This document shows, piece by piece, positions 49,867-60,344 of a DNA stretch of 64,000 bases. The notes under the pieces are model-generated. The model had not been told where the DNA came from. It did no database searches and worked only from the letters and a program-made list of their open reading frames with translations. This DNA is from Archegozetes longisetosus (taxonomy: Eukaryota > Arthropoda > Arachnida > Sarcoptiformes > Trhypochthoniidae): the NCBI GenBank assembly GCA_018873245.2, contig JAEMBT020000005.1, positions 3,086,001 to 3,150,000 of the forward strand. The letters run 5' to 3'. The translations under genes were made by a program, and so were the position numbers. Every line of letters begins with the position of its first letter. Position 1 is the first letter of the stretch.

Positions 49867-51474
49867 TTAGATTTCAGTAAACATGGTCACTCTTTCGATA
49901 TTAAGAAACCGGAAAACCACTGGAGACAGATATGTGATCGTTAGGCCCATTGCCATATAAGTAATCACTTTACATGGAATTTCAACTGAAGCAGAGATCT
50001 TTGTTTTAGGATCTCTTGGATCAAGATTTCGAATGTAACACAGCAGGGAGAATACAAAAACTTTGCCGATAGCTCTGGCGGCAACTATACATAGTATTCC
50101 AATTGATAGACGTAGTAAAGAAAGCCCAATAACTCCATATCCCGGCCATATTATCGGGAACGGGGGCGGAAGTGCTGGACCTTTGATTATACCTAATTGA
50201 AAGTTCAACCACGAACCTAATAGTATACCAGCTCCAGAACCCATTATCACACATGTATCACCTCTTGCAGGAGACCAACGATCGGACTTCGGGTAAACTG
50301 TCGCCAAGAACACTATTAGAGGTATTGTAATCAGTGGTGAATAAGAACTCGTTAAGTGGAACTGATCGATCGCGTCCACCAAAGGAATTAATATTATCAT
50401 AAGAAAAGCTGTCAATACAAGTCCCGCTATTATATCCTGAAAATACATTATATTTAATAACTTTTCAAACTATAACTTCTCAAACATACGATAACTGAAT
50501 GCATTCCCAGATAAAGACGACTTCCACAAACCAATAAACACCAAAATATAGCTACTACTACTCCAATCCATAATGGATACTATGAAATCGAGAGTATTTG
50601 CAATATAAGTTTTTTGAAAATTAATTTTCACATAATTGAGCAATTATTAATTTGAGAATAGAGAGAAACAAGTCTAAGATTTAAGGCAGAAACAACTGAA
50701 ACAACTGATAGAAAGACTTACTTCATATCTGTTCATAGTAAATATAACTAAAGAAGCGGGTAGTGCAGAGCCAACCATTGCGTGAGTCGAAGGCATTCCA
50801 TACTCGACGGCATACTCCGGCTCAAGAACGACAACAGGAGGGGATGACGGTCGTGGCCATTTAATCACGTCTTTAAGAGCTTGACCAAAGTACATGATAA
50901 TAACCCAAACGAGCACAAGACGCCTTCCGACAGCGCTGTCGATGTTCCAGAACCAAATCGGGAAAAAACTAGCGTAAAACAGTTCGTATCCAAGACTCGC
51001 TCCGAAGCAGAATAAATAATACCAAAATTTATTTTCAATTACATAATCGATGCCATTAGATTGAGCCTCGTTATCAGCTGAAGACTCGCCATCAGAGGTA
51101 GTGTCAGTTGTGTTATATATAGAACTGCTATCGCTATGTTCTCGTCGATGTCGATAATTTAGTTTATCTCCGTTAGGTGTAAGGACTGTTTTTGACGTAT
51201 GTCTTCTTAATTGATGTTCAACTATCTCTTCTCGTTCCTCTTCTGATGATTTTGATTTCAGTTTTGAATAACTATTGGATGAATTGATTGTTTGACCATC
51301 TATTACAATATGAACACCAAAATAGTTTTGAAATGTTGACACCAGAAATGGGTCTCTTAATTTTTGCACGTAAAACCAAAACTTTTTCATTAATTTATTT
51401 TCGGTTTTAACACTCAATTCGCTTTCATTTGACATTTTCTTTATTAATATTAAAGTTTTGGTTGAAATACTCAA
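49867..51474 (-). CDS. SGPP: Sphingosine-1-phosphate phosphatase
   Basis: Three exons, minus strand: 50722-51474, 50490-50579 and 49867-50436. Gives 470 aa from the first ATG, or 457 from MSNESELSV at 51435 (human SGPP1 441). The PAP2 superfamily motifs are in order: C1 [10 protein letters not shown]2 MPSTHAM, C3 [11 protein letters not shown] followed by D at the start of the last exon. After these come several hydrophobic helices ([40 protein letters not shown]). The enzyme dephosphorylates sphingosine-1-phosphate in the ER membrane and so controls the sphingosine/S1P balance. The N-terminal third is cytosolic, Ser/Glu-rich and variable. Whether it corresponds to vertebrate SGPP1 or SGPP2 cannot be said. 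Divergent from RBM34. Confidence 0.94.
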
Positions 51475-52450
51475 AAAATGAAGTGAAAAATCAGCTCATA
51501 TTAGATAATAATAAATACAATGTTTGATTTGATTGTAAAAACTAATACAATACGTATTTACTGATTAATGGATTTAAAATGTTTTACATTCATATGAAAT
51601 TTACTACGAAATGAATCTGATTGCACACTAACCAATCTATGACTAAATAATTTTGCGTTCATTTTCATTCATTTCACTAACGTTTGAAAGGAAACATCAC
51701 TAATCATATGAGATATTTGTATCTAATATAAATTATACATTCAGTTGAACTTTGGTTAACAATTGTCTACATTAGCAAATGATAAACTTTTTGGTGTCAT
51801 TACAGTTTAGCCTATTTTCTTGTATGACATAACTTACGTACTCTTATATGAAAACTCTCTTTTATAACTTCTACTTTACTTTTCTTTTAGTTCAACTAAT
51901 CAATAAGTTATTTTCAAACATATTGAACACTTTGTCTCTTAGCTAATTTTTAGATCAATTTGAAGTTATTTTCAACTAATTTATATAGAAATATTAGGTT
52001 CTAACTGTTTCTCAGTTTGTCTTACGGTCAACTTATTTAAGTTTATACACGAATTTCATTACATACTATTTATCTTTATTACCATTTTATTCTTGTTATA
52101 CTATAAAACTATTATTATCTCGTATCTCAATTAACAAACACTAATTCTTTATTCAATGAAAAATTATGAGAAAACAATAGCTGGATAGCGAGAGAAAAAC
52201 ACTGAATCTGTTTTTGTTTAATGGGTTGGACTGTATTTCTTATATTTTTAAAGCGCACGTGTTTTCTCATATTTACATCTCTTTCATTCATTTGAATCCT
52301 TGTACAAAACTATTGATATTTTATTATTTCAAATTCAATTTTAAAGATATATTTGAAATTGCGTTCAATTTTTATTTCATTTATAACTGACTTAATTCTC
52401 ATATAAGATATGATTTGATTGATTGTTAGTTAAAAGACTTGATCTAAGAA
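51475..52450. other. Intergenic, divergent SGPP/RBM34 spacer
   Basis: Very A+T-rich spacer between two divergent starts; both promoters expected. No other feature recognised. Confidence 0.55.
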
Positions 52451-53936
52451 ATGGCAGAAACGTTCAAATGTGGAAGTATTGCAAACATTATTAATGATTC
52501 AAATAATAAGAAAACTAAGAAAAAGAAAAGCAAGTTATCGAAAATTTTTGATGAAGCCATCGAAGAAAACAAAGATAAAGTGATTGAGATTCAGAAGATT
52601 GATCAAACTGAAGATCAAACTGAAGATGATTTGTTGAGCGATACTAATCAAAATGATTCTGAAATTGATTCCGATTCGAAATCAACAAATAAGAAAAATA
52701 CAAAGAGAAGCGATTCTCCTGAAAAGATTAAAAGAACTTTATTCGTTGGCAATTTACCCATTTCTACAACAGCTAAAGTTAGTATTCATTTAATATTTCA
52801 AATATTTGTGTTTATTAGAGTTATCCTCAAAAACCATTCAATGGTTGCAATCGAGAACATATCAAATATCAATAATTTGTAATAAAATACATTTAACAAA
52901 AAATTGGTTTTGATTAGAACATAAAAAAGATGTTTGAAGGCTTTGGAAAAATTCAGAGTGTTCGTTTGAGAGGAGGCGCACCACTTAAAGAGAATATGCC
53001 CAAAAAAGTTGCGATCATTACGTAAGATTTAACTTAACCAGTTAATTGACTTTCAATTAAATCTATTATTTATCCAATGGCAGCAAACGTTTACATTCTG
53101 GCAAACCTAATATTCACGCTTATGTTGTCTTTAAATCTAGTGATGATGTGATTAAAGCTCTTGAATTGTAAGAAACAATCGATTTCTAAGTAAAACAAAT
53201 TCATAATTAACTATCGTATTGACTTTTAATTTGGTTGCAATTTGAGGCTAAAGTTGTAAAGATGTTGCAATTTTTTAGGAATGGAAGAGAAATGGAAGGC
53301 CATCACATTCGAGTGGATAGAGCGAGTGATCGTGAAAATCATGACCAGTCTCGGTCTGTATTTCTTGGTAATCTTCCATTCACCGTAAAAGAAGATGACT
53401 TGTACGACTTCTTCAAAGAATGTGGAGATATTGAGGCAGTTCGTGTTGTTAGAGACTCAAAGACTGGAGTCGGCAAAGGGTTTGGTTTTATTTCATTTAA
53501 ATCGAAGGACAGCGTCATTTTGGCGCTCGAGAAAAATCAACAGAAATTCAACGGAAGAGAACTGAGAGTTGTGAGGGCCAAGACTGAGAATAAAGACAAT
53601 AAACGAAAACAAAAAAAGTCAAACCATAAATCACTCAACTCAAAAAAGAAACTTGAAAAATCTAAAAATTCCGAAAAATCGAAGAAGTTTAAAAAATCTA
53701 AAAACTCGGAAAAGTCTGAAAACTCGGAAAAGTCTGAAAACTCGGAAAAGTCTGAAAACTCGGAAAAGTCTGGAAACTTGGAAAAATCCAAAAAGCCCAA
53801 AAAATCTGATTCTAAACCTGAGTTCGAAGGACTTTCTGCAAAGAAGATTAAGCCTAAGACTAGTAAAAAGAAAACTATAAATTCAAACAAATCCAAAAAG
53901 AAACAGAAGAAATTGGCAGAAATTTTGTCTCATTAG
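52451..53936 (+). CDS. RBM34: RBM34/Nop12-type nucleolar RNA-binding protein
   Basis: Exons 52451-52777, 52918-53021, 53084-53167 and 53279-53936 give 390 aa (human RBM34 430). An acidic/Lys-rich N-terminus leads to RRM1 with KRTLFVGNLPISTTAK, then NIKKMFEGFGKIQSVRLRGG, KVAIITKRLHSGKPNIHAYV and VFKSSDDVIKALELNGREM. RRM2 has SVFLGNLPFTVKEDDLYDFF, GDIEAVRVVRDSKTGVGKGF and GFISFKSKDS. The extended RRM1 loop before NIHAYVVFK is typical of RBM34 and yeast Nop12, which act in pre-60S maturation in the nucleolus. The C-terminal 90 residues are Lys/Ser-rich with an in-frame 18-bp minisatellite (N-S-E-K-S-E units). Introns are 62-140 bases. Confidence 0.92.
53703..53774 (+). repeat. 18-bp coding minisatellite, 4 copies (RBM34 tail)
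   Basis: Four head-to-tail copies of AACTCGGAAAAGTCTGAA, the last with one change. Each encodes N-S-E-K-S-E. Flanking codons extend a looser K-N-S-E-K-S pattern, suggesting an older repeat. Confidence 0.92.
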
Positions 53937-54665
53937 ATAACTTGGACTGGAGATGATCATTACATGTGTTGACGTTTTTTGTATTTCGCAAACATAAATG
54001 TAATTTTGTATTGAAAGATTATAAAGTAGGAGGAGATAAAGATATTAAGCGATTGTGTAAAGTAATTATTTAAATAATTATTTAAATCTATGTAAACTTC
54101 ACAAAGCTTCACAAAGCTTTTCTTATTGTTGGGCCCATATTAAAAATACATTGAAAACTTTCGAATACTATCTTCAAGTTGAAATAACATTATAAATGGC
54201 ATTTAATAGTACTCACCTGACCAAATGGCAAATTTGATTCATAGTAGCAATCATCGAAGAATACTTAAAATCAAAGTTAAACACTGATCTAATTTAATTA
54301 GAATAAAGTTTTGATCAACATGAATAATTATAAGATATTGATTGCAGTTTTAATGCTAATTATTGAACATGTTTCTGCTTGCTTATCTTAAGACTTTGTC
54401 CTCCTTGTGTACTATCTAATTGAAATAAAATACTAATCAATCAGGTTGGAATAGGCATCGATGTGGTGAACAATTTAGGAAATGCTGTATATTGTTATTA
54501 TAGAGATAAGATGATTAAGAGCAACAGCAATTTGTATCAATACAGTAATATACAGATTGTCCAGAATAAAACTAAATTCTCACATAAGCAGTTTGCAGCT
54601 TTTTACAATTTCATATTTTAATCGCAAAGTAATATCAATTACTCATATACTGAAAATATAATTTG

Positions 54666-54810
54666 TGCTCGTATTAGATAAGTCATAGATGTTTTCAATG
54701 ACTAATAAGAAATGCAAAACTTTTATGACTCAATTCAGCCTTTGAAGAAATGAAAGTTTTGCATTTCTTATTAGTCATTGAAAAATTGATGACTTATCTA
54801 ATATGAGCAA
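54666..54810. repeat. Long fold-back: 32-bp perfect arms within about 58-bp imperfect arms
   Basis: The segment 54692-54723 (begins TTTTCAATGACTAATAAGAA) is exactly reverse-complementary to 54753-54784, with 29 bases between. Outer parts 54667-54686 (TGCTCGTATTAGATAAGTCA) also pair with about 54790-54809, with two or three mismatches. Either a MITE-type element or a hairpin RNA source. Confidence 0.85.
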
Positions 54811-55689
54811 AGAGTTGATATCTGAATCAAATGATTTTTGTCAAAGTTTATCGCATAAGTCATAATGAACTTGAACTTGATATAAATTGTCTACCTATTC
54901 TCTGGTCGAATCGTTGGTTCAGTTCTTCTCTTTCTGCCTTCATTTGAATAAACCAAGTAGTATGGCTTTTAAATAACAAATTGATAATATTGTCAATTCA
55001 TTCCATTTTACTACAGTAAACTTCAATTGAGACCATGTAATAGTCATCAATAATGCTATACACAAGCAGAATGCATATCAAAAGATAAGTCATCATATAG
55101 GGGGTCAATATCCATTCTATTCTTCCTTCATTTGCGCTTAATAAACAAAGTAAACTTTTGTGAGCCCGAACCCCTTTCACACTGCGATCCCGTGATAGTT
55201 ATGGTGCAGGTAATATATAAGGGAGCTGCAAGTTTAATGGAAAAGTCTTTCAAACAGATTTCTTTCATTTGAAATGAGACTTCTCTTTAAGATACAAATT
55301 CATAAATAGAAAGGTGAAGTAAATAATAAGAGTTGACAAAAAACTACTATATTTTCATGACTTGTCAACTTACTAATTAAAAATAATACATAAATTAATG
55401 TAACCGAAGCTTTATGGACCTAATTAGTGCTAAAAGACCACCTTAAGTGCTCTTTAGATGCAAAATTTAAGATACATGTTAAACGCTAAAATTATGTTAA
55501 TCAATGGAGAAAAATACTGAAATAAATATTTATTTTAGAAAAACTAATTTATGAATTTATTAAATGAATTTTTTACATATCTAAAGTTATGATATGAAAG
55601 TTGTACAACTTCAACAATAGTACATTGATAAGAACTAGTATTTAGATTAATTAATGCTATAAAATATTGGTAATCGAATCTTAAGTGAG

Positions 55690-56330
55690 GTGATTCGCCA
55701 AATTTTGAGGTAAACTGAATTATGTGAGACCCATATTTTCAGATATTAGACAGTATAACTAGTAAAAAGTACTTAAGTCGCAACTTGATCTCAATACTCT
55801 GGCCCGAGATATAGGGATTTGAAGTTTGAGTAAACAAGTGTATTTTTCTCGCGACTCTTCAGACCAATTTCTATCGAAACTTTACCAATATACGTTAAAT
55901 GTTGCCACGGAAAAAATATCTAAAGATCACATGAGGTCAAGGTCATTTTCAAGGTCGTTACTTAAAAAATGAAAGCTCAGGCGAAATCCGGAATAGAGGG
56001 TTTATGGAATTGGGTAGGTATGCAAGCATATTGGACCTCTACCTTTAGCCTCTCATAATATTTCAGCTGAGGACCCTTTTCTAGTCCTTGGGCGGATACA
56101 ACTCGACACCGGAATCGCACAAAGTACTTTGTCTACATTTTAGTAGACAAGTCTGCAACCGGCGTCGAGTCGATTTTAGGATACTGTTGTCAGTGCAAAA
56201 ATGTCCTAAGAACTATTGGGTGCTGGGCCATATAATGACAGTTCATTGATATCTCAGATATGGCAGGTTCCTGCCCGAGATGAGAGAACCAGCGACGTCG
56301 TTGATAGATCTGTGTTATTGAAAGTACTGA
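55690..56330. repeat. Compositionally distinct block, probable degraded transposable element
   Basis: This stretch is richer in G+C than its surroundings and has no coding frame. It contains nested inverted repeats: ACTCGACACCGG (56101-56112) with CCGGCGTCGAGT (56159-56170), inner TTGTCTAC/GTAGACAA (56129-56136, 56143-56150), and GGCAGGTTCCTGCC (56262-56275). The class is unknown. It ends about 190 bases before the first visible ARL5 exon. Confidence 0.45.
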
Positions 56331-56517
56331 CACAGAATCAGAACAATTTTATATACACATTTTATTTTTAATTTTCACTTCTGATTATGAAACAAATTAT
56401 TTTTATTAGTATTTTAGTAAAAAAATCTACAGAATTTCTACATCTGACCTTGAGAATGATCCTGACCCTAAGTGAACTTTTGTTATGCTTTCCGTGATGA
56501 TATTTAACAATTATTAG

Positions 56518-57680
56518 TGAAGATCCTGCAGATCGGGAGCGACTGACAATAACCAAAGAAGAATTATGGAAAATGTTAGCGCACGAAGATTTAAGGAAAG
56601 CAGGTCTTCTAATATACGCAAACAAACAAGACGTGAAGGGTTGTATGACTCTGGCGCAAATACCAAAAGAACTTAATCTAACAGCTATTAAGAAGCATAA
56701 ATGGCAAATACAGGCCTGTTGTGCACTCACTGGAGAAGGGTATCAGTCGATTTATTTTAAATTTTAATAGTTTTGATTTTCTCTAACTTTGCTTCAAAGT
56801 TCAATTGATTTTCTGACAAATCATTTTTCTGTGAAGACTCAAAAACAAGTTTTGCTTTTGAAACAAAAGGTTTTTTGCTTTTTTAGGGCAAATATGTATT
56901 TGATTTTTAATTTCATTAATTTACCTTCAGGTGTTTTTGTTAACTTTATTTCTATTAACCTTCAGTTTGAAGGATTGGAAAATTAACAACAAATTTTTAA
57001 AAATGCAATCACTCCTCTAGAGTTAGGAGTAAACTATTTCTTATCAATACTTATACTAACTATTAATTATGTGTCGTTAAATTCAAAATAGTATTTAGTT
57101 TTTCTATTAAGTGTTGATTTTGATCTTTGAAGAATTTTAATAAGCTTAAAAATGTAACTTGCTAGAATATTTTGATTTGAAAACTTATAAGCTCTAACTG
57201 TTTTGATTCTTAACTTTCATATTGAACGCTCTTTTAACTGTTAGTCGTTATGAAAGTTAATTCACTATATTTATCTTCGCATCAATAAGTCCAACGTTTA
57301 TTTTCAATTTATTCAGGCTTTTCCAAAAGAAACGATTTATAAAACACTAGTCAGTTATTTTTTATTGCGGTATTTACAACTGGGAGAATAGTAACTGTTT
57401 AACACACTTCGAATATAAACTTAAATGAATCATAAAAATAAAGAATTCTGTTGAGCATTCATTTTATCAGTGAAGGTAAAACCAAAACTTTAGTTGTAAT
57501 CAATAGAAACGTTTTTACTTAATGAAAGCTTTGGTTAGCTCCAAAATAAAAACTTTAAAAATCGTAAAATATGTATTTATCTGGATAAGATTAAAAAGTC
57601 TGATAAACGTTATCTATTATTTTTATAGACTATATCAAGGGTTGGAATGGATTTGTGAGCAGTTAAAGAGTCGGCATTGA
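56518..57680 (+). CDS. ARL5: ARL5 small GTPase, 3' exons only (5' part not found)
   Basis: Two exons: 56518-56739 and 57629-57680, joined in phase 2 across an 889-base intron. They read [72 protein letters not shown] and then [16 protein letters not shown] before the stop. This is the second half of ARL5, including the NKQD guanine-specificity motif and the C-A-L-T-G base-contact motif. ARL5 acts at the trans-Golgi and recruits the GARP tethering complex. The N-terminal half (myristoylation Gly, P-loop, switch I and II) is not upstream within the 2.6 kb to RBM34. The coding part present is intact, with good splice sites. Either the 5' exons lie beyond RBM34 in a large intron, or sequence is missing or rearranged. 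Confidence 0.85.
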
Positions 57681-58259
57681 CTTTACGTAAAGACTAATGT
57701 GAAGTTGTTGATTAATGCTCATTAGTGCCAATCTGTGATAATAGTACAACTTATTAAAGAAATGGAGAACACGTATAATGAAGTTTTTCTTAATATCAAA
57801 ATTACTCTTTACATCAATTTATTGGGCGGTTTTCTCCGCTTTTTATTCATTTTTAAATAATTGTCATACTATTCAGATTGAAAAGAGCGTCAATTATATA
57901 TTATTTTTCTCTTTGAAGTCATTTTCATCGAACGAAAACTTTTTAGCATTTCTTTTACATTAATGTATAACTGAATTGATTATGTATTGAAGCTTATTAT
58001 AAACATTAACTGAAAAACAAGAATTCATTTTGCGACGAAAATATAATGAGAAATAAAAATACAAGAAATCAGGTCTTAATTATGCTCTTTATTGTTAAAT
58101 AAAATAAAAATCAAATTGAAAACAATAAAAAACCGGTATAATAAATAGATGGTTTGCTGTAAGAACGGGATAAGTAAATGCTATGAAAGCAGTCGCTTAT
58201 CCCGTTCTTCTAACAAACACTTGTATATTAGAAATAAATATTAATAGTCGTTATTGTAT
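57681..58259. other. Intergenic, convergent ARL5/ELMOD spacer
   Basis: 3' flanks of two convergent genes, A+T-rich. Contains the miRNA-like hairpin listed separately; nothing else recognised. Confidence 0.55.
58152..58218 (-). ncRNA. Candidate miRNA-like hairpin
   Basis: AAGAACGGGATAAG (58161-58174) pairs perfectly with CTTATCCCGTTCTT (58196-58209). Outer GTTTG (58152-58156) pairs with CAAAC (58214-58218), and inner TGCT/AGCA (58079+100 to 58191 region: 58179-58182 and 58188-58191) closes a five-base loop ATGAA. The total is about 67 bases with a small asymmetric bulge, the size and shape of a miRNA precursor. It lies 42 bases past the ELMOD stop, so could be in that gene's 3' UTR. I do not recognise either arm as a known miRNA. 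Strand is a guess. Confidence 0.4.
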
Positions 58260-59858
58260 TCAAAGTGTTTCTACATGTGGATCCCATTTTAATATCGCTT
58301 TGTCATCATTTAATTTCTCAATCAACCAGAGCTCAAATTTATCTCTCATATGACTGAATTCCATAACAGATTCAGGTCGAGATGATAACCAAAGCTTATC
58401 AAATGCCACGTTTAAATAACCTGAATATGCATTTAATTAATTGCATGACATAATTATTTAGTTAATTATGCGATAACTCAGTTTTGACTTACAGTAAACT
58501 TTGTGAAAGTCTTCAACTTTGAATAGACGATAATAGGAGTTAAAAAAGTGTGTCTTAAGTCGTTCACTTGTTAATAGATTCAGTCCTAAATGAGTTAAAT
58601 TAATGCTAACGATGGCGAACGGAAACCTTAAGGATAAATAGAAGTCTTAGAAACAATTTTTATTCAATTTTTATTTGAAAATTATTCAAATCAGTTGTTT
58701 TAAGTGTTTTTACCCATGAATCGGGTGTAAAGAATGCTGTAATATATGTCGCGCCAACTCCCGATAATTGATCGCAAAGAATAATAGATTTTCTAAACCT
58801 AATAAGCCCATTCCTCTGAAATCAGTGCTCGGATCGTCGCCTTGAAATCCGATTTCAGACCACTGTTTGCTAACCATTCCATTGAGCGGTTCATCCATTA
58901 ATTGTAGCCATAAGTCTCGCAACATATCTCTATGTGTCAGATCTGTTGTGTCATAGGCTATACTTCGGATTTTGAGTATTTGTGTCACTAATTGTTTGTA
59001 TCCATATATTTGTACTAAACATATACGATATTGAGGAACAGAGCTGTTTTATGAGATCAAAAATTGAATAATATAATTAATATTCAGGTTTTTATAAATT
59101 ATTATCAATGTAAAAATCTTCAGTTTTATAGCAAAATTACAAATATTATTTAGTCTTAGATTGAGATGTAGTTCGAAGAAATGATGAAAACTTTGAGTAC
59201 AAAAATACTTAAGTTTTAAAATTTCAGCAAAAATTGATGTCTCACTTATTTTGTAAGTGTTATAAGTTTTCGACTAAAAGTTAGACTAATATTGGGTTCA
59301 ATTTGAATGTTACCTAAATTTTCAAAATAAATTTTCAACTTTTAACGAAGTCTAAAATTAAAAACTGTATGAAAACTTCAAAGGAATATAAACTTGAAAA
59401 TGAAAGACTAAAAAATGCAAAAACCGTAAACTAAGATCAAAAATAGAATTTAATTTAAAGTTCAGTTAACAATAAAGCATCTAGACTTGAGATAAGACTT
59501 AGGTAAGGCTACGAAAAGACATAAAAATAATGAGAAATTGAATCTAATTTTAAAACAAAAAAGAAGCTAATTAAATATAAATATAAAAAACTAAAATCAA
59601 TTACAGAATTAAAAAGTAAATACAATAAAAGTGATTATGGGCTAGAAAAAAGATGGATTAAAGTGCTAGAAGGGGAACGAAGTCTTACTCTCGATCAATT
59701 TTAAGATTAATCTTTTATCTTTTTATCAACACATGCGGCTTCAATTGCTTTCTCAATTAACTGCCATTTAGCAGACAGCAACTCGTTTTCTGCTAACCGA
59801 CTCAATTCGGTATCCATTTTACGCAAAACTTTTGACCGACAATTTACTATAGAGTACT
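58260..59858 (-). CDS. ELMOD: ELMO-domain protein (ELMOD1/2-like ARL GAP), 5' end unresolved
   Basis: Four exons on the minus strand: 59733-59858, 58714-59014, 58493-58626 and 58260-58420, all in phase. Blocks: KVLRKMDTELSRL, QIYGYKQLVTQILKIRSIAY, the ELMO core VSKQWSEIGFQGDDPSTDFR then GMGLLGLENLLFF, LHPIHGFPFAIVSINLTHLG, KVEDFHKVYCYLNVAFDKLW and PESVMEFSHMRDKFELWLIE. The last residues are WDPHVETL. The DFRG Arg is the proposed catalytic residue of the GAP activity toward ARL2. Compared with human ELMOD1/2, about 50-60 N-terminal residues are missing; the exon that should precede 59858 in phase 1 was not identified. The gene is convergent with ARL5; that a GTPase and a possible ARL GAP are neighbours may be chance. 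Confidence 0.9.
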
Positions 59859-60344
59859 CTAAATACGTAAAACAATTCAAATAACATTTAAAGCAATTAA
59901 ATCAATAGAGAAAAAAGTTTGAACAAGTAATCCATTAATTACCAACAGATTTGGCACGAAGTGATCCGCAATTGTCTGCGTAACAAATACGCTGTAGTTC
60001 ACATATTTGGATTCTTCTCTATTTGGATCACAAGACTTAGTTAACAAATAAGATTTATAAATAGAGACTCTTTGTTTTATTGAGAACACCATTTTAAACG
60101 CTACTTTTGTTTTCATCTCAAACATTATGATTAAAATATTGCCTTTTCTTTTACTTGTTTTAAACTTTATTCATAAGTAGCATCAATCGATGTGTAATAT
60201 TAAAGAAAATTTGTACTCAAAATTTGAGTTTTATTTTGGACAATCTGTACATTTATTCACATCAATACAAATCAATCGAGAGATTCGTCAGAATTCAAAA
60301 AATTCAAATACAAACAGGTTAGAAATATTTGAAATAGTTAGTTT
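59859..60344. other. Spacer between ELMOD exons and KLHDC2
   Basis: An ATG-started 82-codon frame on the minus strand (59877-60125) might belong to the missing ELMOD N-terminus, but its phase does not fit a splice to the exon at 59858 without creating a stop. It has no clear family match. Left unassigned. Confidence 0.4.

Larger units (their letters stand above)
53937..56517. other. Intergenic or 5' intron between RBM34 and the ARL5 exon
   Basis: Contains a long fold-back (54666-54810) and a G+C-richer repeat block (55690-56330), listed separately. I searched this stretch by eye for the missing ARL5 P-loop exons (G-L-D-N-A-G-K-T) and did not find them. Confidence 0.5.

Noticed and set aside
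59877..60125. 82-codon minus-strand frame as the ELMOD first exon
   Set aside because: Its possible donors are in the wrong phase, or create a stop when joined to the exon starting at 59858.
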